Shown here in pieces: positions 44,172 through 53,191 of a DNA stretch of 64,000 nt. The notes under the pieces are model-generated. The model made no database searches and was not told the origin of the DNA. It worked only from the letters and a program-made list of their open reading frames with translations. Source of the stretch: Bacteroidales bacterium (GTDB lineage Bacteria > Bacteroidota > Bacteroidia > Bacteroidales > F082); assembly GCA_017394865.1 (NCBI GenBank), contig JAFPWT010000011.1, positions 1 through 64,000 of the forward strand. Reading direction: 5' to 3'. Within the stretch, counting starts at the first letter, position 1, and every line of letters begins with the position of its first letter. The position numbers and the translations under genes are program-made.

Positions 44172-45119
44172 ATGAAAAACGAGAAACTGAAACAGCAGAT
44201 TGTGTCGTATCTATTATTGGTGCTTGGCTCGGCCCTGTTTGCCGTGGGCGATGTGATGTTTGTGAACCCCTACCATCTGGCACCTGGCGGTGTATATGGC
44301 CTCGCCAACGTGTTCAATGCCATGTGGGGATGGAAGATCTCCCTCGCAGGTATCTGCATGGATATTCCACTGCTGATTATCGGTACGATTATACTTGGTC
44401 CCAAGTTCGGTGTCAAGACGGTGATTTCGGTGATCTTGATTCCTGTATTCACCTTCCTGATGGAAACCACCTGGGGATACCAGCCTTTAATTCATGACGG
44501 ATTGTTTACCAGTTCCGAGGGGTTGACTAGTTACCTCACTTATATGGTGGGCGATGTGGAGTATTATTTTCAACCTGACATGTTCTTGAACACGGTGGTG
44601 GCGGGTTTGATCTATGGCGTGGCTATTGGTGTTATCTTCCGTTCGGGAGCCACCTCAGGAGGCTCTGACATCATTGCCATGATTGCTCATAAATACACGA
44701 AAATCAGCCTTGGCACCTTGGTGCTGATCGTCGATAGCATCATCTCGTTGACCACATTGTTGGCCTTCAAGGACATCCGTTTTCCGATCTACTCCATCGT
44801 CTTGATTTTCATCGAGAGCAAGATCATCGACCTCGTGGTAGAAGGCGTGAAGAGCTACAAGACGGCTTTCATTGTCACGGACAAGATCGATGAAGTGCGG
44901 GACTTCATCATCAAGGATTTGGATCGCAGTGGCACCGTGTTTGCCGGCAGCGGCCTTTATCAAGGTGCCGAGCGCAAGATGATCTACGTCACCCTCAACC
45001 GCTCTGATTTGGTGAAATTAAAGGCTAATCTTCGCTTCCTTGATCCTAACGCTTTTGTCAACGTCATCGAAAGCTCCGAGATCATGGGTAACGGCTTTAA
45101 GGCTCTTCCTACGGAGTAA
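44172..45119 (+). CDS. YitT-family membrane protein (DUF161 + DUF2179)
   Basis: A 315-residue membrane protein with five to six TM helices in the first 215 residues (such as SYLLLVLGSALFAVGDVMFV) and the repeated motif LAPGGVYGLANVFN / SGATSGGSDIIAMI. The C-terminal soluble DUF2179 domain is present (AFIVTDKIDEVRDFIIKDLD). The family is widespread; transported substrate or function is not firmly known. Single-gene unit. Confidence 0.88.
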   Translation: MKNEKLKQQIVSYLLLVLGSALFAVGDVMFVNPYHLAPGGVYGLANVFNAMWGWKISLAGICMDIPLLIIGTIILGPKFGVKTVISVILIPVFTFLMETTWGYQPLIHDGLFTSSEGLTSYLTYMVGDVEYYFQPDMFLNTVVAGLIYGVAIGVIFRSGATSGGSDIIAMIAHKYTKISLGTLVLIVDSIISLTTLLAFKDIRFPIYSIVLIFIESKIIDLVVEGVKSYKTAFIVTDKIDEVRDFIIKDLDRSGTVFAGSGLYQGAERKMIYVTLNRSDLVKLKANLRFLDPNAFVNVIESSEIMGNGFKALPTE

Positions 45120-45138
45120 CCAATACCGCTTTGCGTCA

Positions 45139-45705
45139 TTAACTCCAGAATAACAATTGCTGTATCGTCACTGGAAAGTAAGCCTGCTCCAATTGGTGGA
45201 TCTTCGCTGCCAGGGAGTCAGGCGTTTCTTTTTGGTCTAATGTTGTGTAAGCCTGAAGGATGATTTCCCCGCTGTCGTAAATCTCGTTTACATAATGGAT
45301 GGTGATGCCTGAGAAGGCTTCCTTTGCGGCCACCACGGCTTCGTGGACATGCTCACCGTAGAAGCCCTTGCCACCGTATTTGGGCAACAGGGCTGGATGG
45401 ATGTTGACGATATGGCGGGGATAGGCTTCAATTAAACCAGCGGGAATCTTCCATAGGAAACCGGCCAAGACGATCAAATCCAATTTTAGTCCAGCCATTT
45501 CTTCGATGAAATCAGCACTACTGAACTCCGCTTTGGTGACCATCCTCACGGGAATGCCCAGTTTTTTGGCCCGCTCGATAGCATAGGCCTTGGGGTTGTT
45601 GCAGACCACGTTGACGATCTCAACGTCATGGTTGTCCTTAAAATATTCAGCGATGCGCTGGAGGTTGGTGCCGTTGCCGGAGACGAATATCGATAAGCGT
45701 TTCAT
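45139..45705 (-). CDS. purN: Phosphoribosylglycinamide formyltransferase
   Basis: A 188-residue transformylase of purine synthesis. It adds the formyl group from 10-formyl-THF to GAR. The N-terminal MKRLSIFVSGNGTNLQRI binds the phosphate, the formate-binding/catalytic segment is HPALLPKYGGKGFYGEHVHEAV with Asn-His in IVNIHPAL, and ITIHYVNEIYDSGEII holds the catalytic Asp region. It follows the large exported-protein gene by 2 bp, so it may be at the end of a transcript continuing from ftsZ. Confidence 0.95.
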   Translation of the reverse strand: MKRLSIFVSGNGTNLQRIAEYFKDNHDVEIVNVVCNNPKAYAIERAKKLGIPVRMVTKAEFSSADFIEEMAGLKLDLIVLAGFLWKIPAGLIEAYPRHIVNIHPALLPKYGGKGFYGEHVHEAVVAAKEAFSGITIHYVNEIYDSGEIILQAYTTLDQKETPDSLAAKIHQLEQAYFPVTIQQLLFWS

Positions 45706-45707
45706 AA

Positions 45708-48035
45708 TCAGTTGTTAACGATTCTAATAATTACATCATCATGGGTCTTGAGGTCGAACCAAACATAGTAATAATCCCCTGACTTGCGGAATTTATAAAA
45801 CCGTAGGTCCTCGAAACGAATGGGAGAAGGACAAAGCAGGGTGAAGCCTTTGATTTCATCACCGTTGTTGGTCAGTCGGATGTGTTCCTCGTCAATGATT
45901 TCGTAATTCACGTGGAGCAGTCCGCTATAGTAGTCAAGGTAGGTCTTGATGGTCATGGGCAACATCTTGTGCTCGTCACGCAGATTGGCGATGCGCTCGA
46001 AGGCGTGGTTCATGCCGGGCAAGGCCACGATAGTGCTGTCGGCGTCGTAGGTCCAGAAGGTTCTACCAGGCCATACCCAAGCGGGGTAGATGTGGGTGAT
46101 GTGGACATCGTGGTTGTCGACAAGGCGTTGCAAGCGTTGGTCGCTATAATAGAAATCCCAGTCGTTGTCGTTAACGGCTTCCAAGGTGGAAGGGGTGCAC
46201 CAAGCAAGGAAATCAGGCGAGAACAGGCGGTGTTGGGTCGGAGGGAGGCTTCCAGAGGAGATGCTTCCTGAAAAATAGTCGAATCCAACGATGGTGGTGA
46301 CTTGCCGATTAGGCAACGCATCGCCGAAGCCTGGATAGGGTTGCATCAGGTTGTTGTCGAAGCACCACTGGTTCATGCGGTTTTCCTCATAGTAGGCATT
46401 CCACAGATATTTGATGCCGTGGCTTTGCCATTGTGATGCGGCGTGATATTTCGACTGACGGTCCAATCCGTCGCAAATCATATCCTCGCGGTTGTTGCTT
46501 AACCTGTTGTTGTAACCATGGTCGATCCAGGTGGTTGACTTGTAATGGCGTCGCATGTAGTCCAAGGCTTCCTTGAGATTGTCTGGGGTGGTGGTATATT
46601 GCTCCGGCGTGTGAAGACAGATATCGAAGTCCAGTCTGTATAGCTGGTCTAATAATTTCTTGAATTCCTTGTCGGTCTTAATGGTACTGTGCAAGCCTTT
46701 GAAAGCTCCTCGACTGACGGCTTCGTTGGTCACCTGATCGGGGTTGTTGTAGAAAACGCTTTTGGTGACAGGGATGCCGTAATACACAAAACCTCCAATG
46801 GCGTCTTTAGCTTTAGTGACCTTTTCGCTGCCAAAGAGCACGGCACGGTGGGTGCGGATGTCGGTCCAGTCGGCGTGTTCGGTGAAAATGATGCCTGACT
46901 CATAGCCATAGGGGATGGGCATGATACGGGGCAGGTTAGGGACGTCATTGCCTTCATAGAGCGTGATGAAGTGGTCCCACTGCATGCCTTCATATATAGG
47001 TCGGCAGGAAATGTCCTCGAAGTAATCCATTACTGTGTCGCTCAAAGGATAATGGATCATCGGATGGTCGCGCCAGTAGTCAAGGTTGAAATAGGCGACC
47101 CGGTTGACGGCGTCGAACTGGGTGGAGGAGATGCCGGTTTGATGATAGGAAATCACCGTGTGGTCGCCTTCGCCTACTTTGAAGCCTTCTCGGTCGAGGT
47201 AATACTCGGGCTGAAATACCACGGTGTCGACAGCCATGTTCCTCCTGTAAATGGTCATGGTGCTGTCGCTGAAAGGAACGACGAGCGCCTGGCGCAGCAG
47301 ATGGCAATTTTTATGAAATGTGCAAAAGGGGGAGATGATCAACCTGTTTTCACGCTGAAGGAAGCTGATGTAGGTGGTGTCGATTCCCGAAACCGCTATT
47401 CCTTCTTCGTTGAAGGGATGGTATTCTGAGATGGTATCGCCATCGAGGATATATTCTGTTAACATCCCATATTTTTCACTCTCCATTCCAAACTCCTCAC
47501 TCCTCACTCCGAGGTAACTTTTCATCTCCCACGGAGTAATCTCTATTGATGCGTTGTCGAACCAAAGGTTTTCTTTCTCTCGATTCCAGATGAAGGTGCT
47601 GATTTTTCCATTGCCGATATAATCAGCGGGGAAGTTCAGGTCGAGGTGCATCCTCGACCATACGGTGGTGTCGTTGACGAAGTTGGCCAGTGGATAAGAG
47701 TTCCAGTATTTGTTGCCTGTTTCGTCATCGATACTGAATGCGACTACGGCGCGTGGCGTTGTGCTTTCTGTTCTAAACAGAAACTCGTATTTGATGTTGA
47801 TGTTTTGTCGGGGGTACAGTTTGCCTGCCTCTACAACATATCCTAGGCCATATTCTAGGGTAGAGTCGCAGATGCAGACGTAGGTGCCTTCAAGGGCGGT
47901 GCTGTCAGCGGTGATATGCAGGTTTAGCCACGGCGGATACCAAGTATATTGGTTCTCGAAGTCGTTGCTGTATAGCTGGGCTTTTGCGGTTAGCCCAGCT
48001 ATCAGCAGTAAAATGGTGAATATCAGCCGACGCAT
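45708..48035 (-). CDS. Large exported protein of unknown function
   Basis: A 775-residue protein with a signal peptide (MRRLIFTILLLIAGLTAKAQ). An N-terminal beta-rich part (about 20-165) looks like a carbohydrate-binding jelly roll (YSNDFENQYTWYPPWLNLHI). The centre has features reminiscent of polysaccharide deacetylase or related barrel enzymes: GIIFTEHADWTDIRTHRAVL, DFDICLHTPEQY and STTWIDHGYNN, with repeated His/Asp that could bind metal. This is a resemblance only; I could not assign a family. A 7-bp tandem repeat at 47493-47510 lies in frame and encodes part of GVRSEEFGMESEKYGM. It sits 9 bp after ftsZ, which suggests a link to cell wall or envelope work. Confidence 0.7.
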   Translation of the reverse strand: MRRLIFTILLLIAGLTAKAQLYSNDFENQYTWYPPWLNLHITADSTALEGTYVCICDSTLEYGLGYVVEAGKLYPRQNINIKYEFLFRTESTTPRAVVAFSIDDETGNKYWNSYPLANFVNDTTVWSRMHLDLNFPADYIGNGKISTFIWNREKENLWFDNASIEITPWEMKSYLGVRSEEFGMESEKYGMLTEYILDGDTISEYHPFNEEGIAVSGIDTTYISFLQRENRLIISPFCTFHKNCHLLRQALVVPFSDSTMTIYRRNMAVDTVVFQPEYYLDREGFKVGEGDHTVISYHQTGISSTQFDAVNRVAYFNLDYWRDHPMIHYPLSDTVMDYFEDISCRPIYEGMQWDHFITLYEGNDVPNLPRIMPIPYGYESGIIFTEHADWTDIRTHRAVLFGSEKVTKAKDAIGGFVYYGIPVTKSVFYNNPDQVTNEAVSRGAFKGLHSTIKTDKEFKKLLDQLYRLDFDICLHTPEQYTTTPDNLKEALDYMRRHYKSTTWIDHGYNNRLSNNREDMICDGLDRQSKYHAASQWQSHGIKYLWNAYYEENRMNQWCFDNNLMQPYPGFGDALPNRQVTTIVGFDYFSGSISSGSLPPTQHRLFSPDFLAWCTPSTLEAVNDNDWDFYYSDQRLQRLVDNHDVHITHIYPAWVWPGRTFWTYDADSTIVALPGMNHAFERIANLRDEHKMLPMTIKTYLDYYSGLLHVNYEIIDEEHIRLTNNGDEIKGFTLLCPSPIRFEDLRFYKFRKSGDYYYVWFDLKTHDDVIIRIVNN
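47493..47510. repeat. 7-bp tandem repeat inside a coding region
   Basis: CTCCTCA occurs twice, followed by CTCCGAG, the same heptamer as at 36946. It is read in frame in the exported-protein gene. Confidence 0.65.
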
Positions 48036-48044
48036 GGCTTCGGT

Positions 48045-49688
48045 TTAGTCGACGCGTTGGTGGAGGTAAGAGTTCTCGGTGCTGATGCCTTGGCTGGAGG
48101 CGGAATACTCAGAGACCTCGTCTTCGAAGGGGAGCTCTTCAAAGTCTCTGTTGCGGCGCATGTAAGCAGGCTCGCGTTCCAGTTCTTCAAGGCCTTTCTG
48201 GGTCTTGAAGTTCAGGCTCAGGGCTCTGAGACGGTTGCGTTTCAGCTCTTCTTTTGGGTCGTAGGGTTTCTCCTTGGGCTCTTCCAGCACCAGAGTCTCC
48301 GTTTCAACGGCGGCTGCCTGCGTAGTGTGGATCTCTGCCATGTTGGAGATCTCGAAGCTTTCATCTTCGTTGTTACCTCCGGCGAACGGGTTGTCGAATA
48401 CTTTCACGGTAGGCGTTGACGCTGTTTGTTCCGGCTTGAAGAAGGAGGTTTCCGTGGTTTTGGCCTCGGGCTTCTCGTTCAGCGTATGGATCACGGCATG
48501 CGGAGTGTCGTCGTCTTCGTCTTCGGGAAGTGGTTCAGCGGGTGTGGGCTCGGCTGTCGGTGTCACGACGGCTTCGGGCTTTTTCTCTTCCTCATCGAGG
48601 CGGTGGACGGTGCGTTTCTCGCTGTCGCAGGGCGTTACAGGAGTGCAGACCACGGGTCCTTGTTGGATATTCTCGAGTTTGTTCTTGGCTTGAGTTGCCG
48701 GAATGGTGCGGGTAGAACGTTGGTTGTCGAAGCCGGTGGCGATGAGGGTCACGCTGATGTCTTCGCCCAGCGATTCGTCGACGCCGTTGCCCCAGATCAC
48801 GTCGGAGCAGTTGCCGCAGATGCTTTGTGCGTATTCGGTGATCTCCACCACTTCGTCGAGCGATACTTCGTCGGAGCCAGAGGTAATGTAGATGAGGATG
48901 TTCTTGGCACCATCGATGTTGTTGTCGTTGAGCAACGGTGAGTTGATGGCCAGCTTGATAGCTTCCTCAGCGCGGTTCTCGCCTTTGGCGCGACCGGTGC
49001 CCATGATGGCTTTGCCGCTGTCTCTCATGACGGTCTTGACATCCTCGAAGTCGACGTTGACGTAGCCGGTCACGGTGATGATCTCGGCGATGCCTTTGGC
49101 AGCGGTGGCAAGCACGTCGTCAGCCTTCTTGAAGGCATCGGTGAGTTTCATGTTGCCATAGGTGTCGCGGAGTTTGTCGCTGCTGATGACGATGAGGGTG
49201 TCGACGTGTTTCCTGAGTTCCTCGATACCGGCTTGGGCCTGTTGTTTGCGGCGGCGTCCCTCGCATTCGAAGGGGATGGTGACGATGCCGACGGTGAGGA
49301 TGCCTTTGTCTTTGGCGATACGCGCCACTACGGGAGCGGCGCCAGTGCCGGTGCCACCGCCCATACCAGCAGTAACGAATGCCATCTGGGTGTTCTCATC
49401 AAGGACTTTGTCGATCTCTTCCTCGCTGCTCAAGGCGGCTTCACGGCCCACAGCGGGGTCGTTGCCAGCACCGAGTTGGCGTTTCCCAAGGTGTATCTTG
49501 GTGGGGACAGTGCTACGCATCAAGGCTTGGTAGTCGGTGTTGCAAAGCACAAAATCGACGCCTTGGATGCCTTCTTGGAGCATGTGGTTGACGGCATTGC
49601 CTCCGCCTCCTCCCACGCCAATCACTTTGATATAATTGGCGGGTTTTTCGTACATGGGTCTGAACATGTCGTTTTTAAATTCTTCCAT
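48045..49688 (-). CDS. ftsZ: Cell division GTPase FtsZ
   Basis: A 547-residue tubulin homologue that forms the division ring. IKVIGVGGGGGNAVNHM is the first nucleotide loop and GGGTGTGAAPVVARI the tubulin signature (near residue 110). The core ends near residue 330. A long acidic, Pro/Thr-rich linker follows (KPEAVVTPTAEPTPAEPLPE), then a basic C-terminal region (ELKRNRLRALSLNFKTQKGL) and a tail. The extended tail is usual for Bacteroidetes FtsZ. Last gene of the dcw series, 17 bp after ftsA. Confidence 0.98.
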   Translation of the reverse strand: MEEFKNDMFRPMYEKPANYIKVIGVGGGGGNAVNHMLQEGIQGVDFVLCNTDYQALMRSTVPTKIHLGKRQLGAGNDPAVGREAALSSEEEIDKVLDENTQMAFVTAGMGGGTGTGAAPVVARIAKDKGILTVGIVTIPFECEGRRRKQQAQAGIEELRKHVDTLIVISSDKLRDTYGNMKLTDAFKKADDVLATAAKGIAEIITVTGYVNVDFEDVKTVMRDSGKAIMGTGRAKGENRAEEAIKLAINSPLLNDNNIDGAKNILIYITSGSDEVSLDEVVEITEYAQSICGNCSDVIWGNGVDESLGEDISVTLIATGFDNQRSTRTIPATQAKNKLENIQQGPVVCTPVTPCDSEKRTVHRLDEEEKKPEAVVTPTAEPTPAEPLPEDEDDDTPHAVIHTLNEKPEAKTTETSFFKPEQTASTPTVKVFDNPFAGGNNEDESFEISNMAEIHTTQAAAVETETLVLEEPKEKPYDPKEELKRNRLRALSLNFKTQKGLEELEREPAYMRRNRDFEELPFEDEVSEYSASSQGISTENSYLHQRVD

Positions 49689-49705
49689 CGTATTATTTTT
49701 TTTAA

Positions 49706-51076
49706 TTATTCATCAATTTCGTTTTCCTCAGAGAAGATCTTGGTAATGATCTTGGTGATGTCGAAGGAGCGTTTTCTTCCTTCTCTTTCTCTCTTCTGCC
49801 TTCTGCTTTCTGTCTTCTGGCTCTTTTCTTCTATCACCTCTTCCTCTTCGGGTTGTTCGTCAACTGGTTGGATGTTCACGAAAGGTCTCTTGGGATGCTT
49901 GAGGTTTTCCATCTTCTCTTCGTACTCGGCGCGGGCGATACCTTCGATGACGAGGCCGATACCGGTGGCGAACATGGGGCTTGCCATCTCTTTGGAGGTG
50001 CCTTCGGTGAGGTGTTCGTTGGGATAGCCGATGCGGACATCGAGTCCGGTCTTGAACGCGGCCAGTTGCTGGATGTGCTTCATCATGGCACCGCCTCCGG
50101 TGAGCACGATGCCGGCGATGAGTTTATGCTGGGAGTTCACCTTCTGGACTTCGTAGTTGACGAGGTCGAAGATCTCTTCCATACGGGCTTGGATGATGCT
50201 GGCGAGGTTCTTGAACGAGATCTCTTTGGAGGCTCTGCCGCGGATACCGGGGATGGAAACGAGCTCGTCGTCGCGGTTCTCGCTGGCCACGGCTGATCCG
50301 AACTTCACTTTGACATCCTCAGCGTAGCGGCGGATGATGGCGCAGCCCTTGCTGATGTCCTCGGTGATGATGTTGCCACCGAAGGGGATGACGGCGGAGT
50401 GGTAGATCTTGCTCTCGTGGAAGATGGCGATGTCGGTGGTGCCGCCGCCGATGTCAACCAGGGCGACGCCGGCTTCCATCTCCTCCTCATCGAGTACGGC
50501 CTCTGCCGAAGCGATGGGCTCCAGGATCATATGGTTCATCTCCAGGCCGGCACGCTCGATGCATTTCTTGATGTTCATGGCCGCAGCGGTCTGTCCGATA
50601 ATGACGTGGAAGTTGGCTTCCAACTTGCTGCCCAACATGCCTTTCGGGGTGGTGCCGATTTCACCGTCGACGAAATACTCCTGGGGGATGACGTCGATGA
50701 TCTCTTCGCCGGGGATCATGTTGATCTTAAAGGTGTCCTGACGCAGTTTTTCCAGCTCCTCGTCGGTGATCTCCGTATCGCGGTTGTCGCGCATCAGCAC
50801 GCCACGATGCTGCAAGCTCTTGATGTGCTGGCCCGCGATGCCCACGTCGACCGACTTGATGTCGACGTTTGACTGCGCTGCGGCTTCATCAACAGCCGTC
50901 TTGATGGCGTTGACCGTCTCGTCGATGTTGGTTACGATACCTCTGCTTACTCCTGTCGAGGCGGCTTTGCCGCATCCTAGGATTTCAATTCTTCCGTTGG
51001 CACCTTTTCTGCCCACGATGCATGCGATCTTGGTGGTGCCGATGTCTAATCCGACAATGATTTTTCCTTCACTCAT
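49706..51076 (-). CDS. ftsA: Cell division protein FtsA
   Basis: A 456-residue actin-like protein that tethers FtsZ to the membrane. IIVGLDIGTTKIACIVG is the phosphate-1 motif, GVALVDIGGGTTDIAIF phosphate 2, and GIVLTGGGAMMKHIQQL the adenosine motif; the 1C domain lies near residues 85-160. The C-terminal linker (about 390-430) is very charged, SQKTESRRQKREREGRKR, and is encoded by a 7-bp tandem repeat at 49777-49818. The last residues may form the amphipathic membrane helix (FDITKIITKIFSEENEIDE). Confidence 0.97.
   Translation of the reverse strand: MSEGKIIVGLDIGTTKIACIVGRKGANGRIEILGCGKAASTGVSRGIVTNIDETVNAIKTAVDEAAAQSNVDIKSVDVGIAGQHIKSLQHRGVLMRDNRDTEITDEELEKLRQDTFKINMIPGEEIIDVIPQEYFVDGEIGTTPKGMLGSKLEANFHVIIGQTAAAMNIKKCIERAGLEMNHMILEPIASAEAVLDEEEMEAGVALVDIGGGTTDIAIFHESKIYHSAVIPFGGNIITEDISKGCAIIRRYAEDVKVKFGSAVASENRDDELVSIPGIRGRASKEISFKNLASIIQARMEEIFDLVNYEVQKVNSQHKLIAGIVLTGGGAMMKHIQQLAAFKTGLDVRIGYPNEHLTEGTSKEMASPMFATGIGLVIEGIARAEYEEKMENLKHPKRPFVNIQPVDEQPEEEEVIEEKSQKTESRRQKREREGRKRSFDITKIITKIFSEENEIDE
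49777..49818. repeat. 7-bp tandem repeat within ftsA
   Basis: Six heptamers read TTCCTTC, TCTTTCT, CTCTTCT, GCCTTCT, GCTTTCT, GTCTTCT. They stay in frame and encode the charged linker near the FtsA C-terminus. Confidence 0.7.
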
Positions 51077-51080
51077 AATT

Positions 51081-51857
51081 TTATTTTTTTGTACACACGA
51101 TTTGGTTTTTATATTTCAGATTCATCGTTTTGTAATCTTCCATCTCGCTGGTGCCTTGGTATTTCTCCAACAGGACTTTGAGCCGGTGGAGCTTGTCGCT
51201 TACCGCGCAAGTGTCGCCCAAGATCACTTGAACCGGAAGGTTGTTGACGATAACTTCGTTTTCTTTGTCGGTGTTTCTGTAGATCTGCCCGATATGTTCC
51301 TTAAGGAAAGTGTCTTTTTCAATGGCTTCTGCGATGGCCAGGGCTTCTGCAAGACCTGTGTCATGATACAGGCTGTCGGCGATGTTGCTGTTTTTGACGG
51401 GCATCGCGAACTGATAATTTCCGCTGGCGATGATCAGGTGGGGCGTATAATGGGGACTCGTCGGAATGATGTATCCGTCGCGGGTAATGTAGACCGATTG
51501 CCCGTCGTGGTTGTATACGCGGAGCACAGGATCGTATTCTTTGACGGAGACGCGCAGGGTGTCTTTAAGGTCGATGTAAGCGGCCGACTGGGCAATCCAA
51601 AGATTGTCATTGAGCATCTTGCTCACTTTTTTCAAGTCGACTCTGCCGATGGCGGTCTGGTGCTCTATGCCGCAAAGTGCGCGGATATGGGCTGTGAGAC
51701 TGTCATACTCGATAAAGCCTGAGTGTTTGTTTTCCGCAACGACCCGTACGTCTTTTAGGGGTGTATCGAGATACACCTTGCGACCGAAAACAAAGAGCGT
51801 GATGAGCGCAGCCCCGGTGACGACCCACAATATGATGCTTAACACTTTCTTTACCAT
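51081..51857 (-). CDS. ftsQ: Cell division protein FtsQ
   Basis: A 258-residue bitopic protein: short cytoplasmic N-terminus, one TM helix (about 6-24, ILWVVTGAALITLFVFGRKV), then a POTRA-like and beta domain outside (SKMLNDNLWIAQSAAYIDLK). FtsQ joins FtsL and FtsB at the division site. The assignment rests on topology and on its place between murC and ftsA. The ftsQ start overlaps the murC stop by 7 bp. Confidence 0.9.
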   Translation of the reverse strand: MVKKVLSIILWVVTGAALITLFVFGRKVYLDTPLKDVRVVAENKHSGFIEYDSLTAHIRALCGIEHQTAIGRVDLKKVSKMLNDNLWIAQSAAYIDLKDTLRVSVKEYDPVLRVYNHDGQSVYITRDGYIIPTSPHYTPHLIIASGNYQFAMPVKNSNIADSLYHDTGLAEALAIAEAIEKDTFLKEHIGQIYRNTDKENEVIVNNLPVQVILGDTCAVSDKLHRLKVLLEKYQGTSEMEDYKTMNLKYKNQIVCTKK

Positions 51858-53191
51858 TGGCTTATCATTGTTTTCAGGGGTTCAACAAAACGGTCGATAT
51901 TGCCTGCGCCCATGGTGACCAGCAGTTCGGGCTTGCGCTCGGCGATGACCTCGAGCAGGTTTTCCTTGGGGCAGAGGCTTTTGTCGTTTATTCTCACTTT
52001 CTCTAACAGCGCTTGCGAGGTGATCCCTTCGATAGGCTTCTCGCGAGCAGGGTAGATGTCGAGTAAAATCAGGCTGTCGGCCATTGCCAGACTTTCGGCA
52101 AACTCTTCCATGAAATCGCGTGTACGAGTGAAAAGATGCGGCTGGAAGACGAGCGTCATCTGTTTGGTCGGGAACGACGCTTTAATGGCCGACAAGCAAG
52201 ATTTTATTTCTTCTGGATGATGTGCATAATCATCAATGTAAACGTATTTTTCGTTTCTGACTTTAACGTCAAAGCGGCGTTTCACACCTTGGAAGGAGCT
52301 CAGGGCATGGTCAATCTCGTCGGCTTGCAGCCCGATCTGTCTGGCTGCAGCGAAGGCGGCGGTGGCATTCAGCACATTGTGTTTGCCGGCCATGGGAAGT
52401 TTGACGTTGGTCGTAGTGCCCTCGGCAGTGATGGTGAAGTCGGTGATGCCCTGCTCCGACCGTAGAATAGCGGCCTTGTAATCGCATCCTTCACCGAATC
52501 CGAAACGCAATATCTTCGTGGCTTTGACGTCGAGGCCTTCTTTGACGATGACGACTTTTTCGGTGAGCTGTGCAAAGTCGTTGAAACCTTCTACAAGGTG
52601 TTTCTGGTCACCATAGATGTCGAGATGGTCGGCGTCGATGGCGTTGATGACGCTGACTTCAGGGTGGAGCTGCAGGAAGGAACGGTCGAACTCATCGGCT
52701 TCCACCACGAGGGTGCTATCGGTGCCTTTGCCCAGCAGCAGGTTGCTGTTGAAGTTGTTGGCGATGCCGCCGATGAAGGCAGTGGTGTCGCGTCCGCAGG
52801 TGTGGAGGATGTGTGCCGTCATGGCCGTGGTGGTGGTCTTCCCGTGGGTTCCGGCGATGGCGATGGTGAAGTGTCTGTTGGAGATCTCGCCTAGGGCAGC
52901 GGCGCGTTTCAGCATGGGGATGCCGCGCCGTTTGATTTCTTCGATCTCCTTCAGGTCGGCGGGGACGGCCGGGGTGTAAATCACTTTGTCGATGAGGGCA
53001 GGCAATAGTTTTGGATTGTCTTCATAATGGATTGCCATGCCCTCATCTTCCAACAGTTTGGTGAGTGGGGAAGGGGTAAGGTCGTAGCCCGACACCTCTG
53101 CACCTTGGCTGTGGTAATACCTTGCCAGGGCGCTCATGCCGATGCCGCCTATGCCTAAGAAATAAATCCTATTTGTTCCCCTATTGTTCAT
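51851..53191 (-). CDS. murC: UDP-N-acetylmuramate-L-alanine ligase MurC
   Basis: A 446-residue Mur ligase. YFLGIGGIGMSALARYYHSQ is the UDP-binding N-terminal loop typical of MurC, AIAGTHGKTTTTAMTAHILH the ATP P-loop (near residue 110), VVEADEFDRSFLQLHPEVSV and NAIDADHLDIYGD the central Mur motifs, and RRFDVKVRNEKYVYIDDYAH with HP the C-terminal ligase domain. All three domains are complete. It overlaps murG by 4 bp and ftsQ by 7 bp. Confidence 0.97.
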   Translation of the reverse strand: MNNRGTNRIYFLGIGGIGMSALARYYHSQGAEVSGYDLTPSPLTKLLEDEGMAIHYEDNPKLLPALIDKVIYTPAVPADLKEIEEIKRRGIPMLKRAAALGEISNRHFTIAIAGTHGKTTTTAMTAHILHTCGRDTTAFIGGIANNFNSNLLLGKGTDSTLVVEADEFDRSFLQLHPEVSVINAIDADHLDIYGDQKHLVEGFNDFAQLTEKVVIVKEGLDVKATKILRFGFGEGCDYKAAILRSEQGITDFTITAEGTTTNVKLPMAGKHNVLNATAAFAAARQIGLQADEIDHALSSFQGVKRRFDVKVRNEKYVYIDDYAHHPEEIKSCLSAIKASFPTKQMTLVFQPHLFTRTRDFMEEFAESLAMADSLILLDIYPAREKPIEGITSQALLEKVRINDKSLCPKENLLEVIAERKPELLVTMGAGNIDRFVEPLKTMISQW

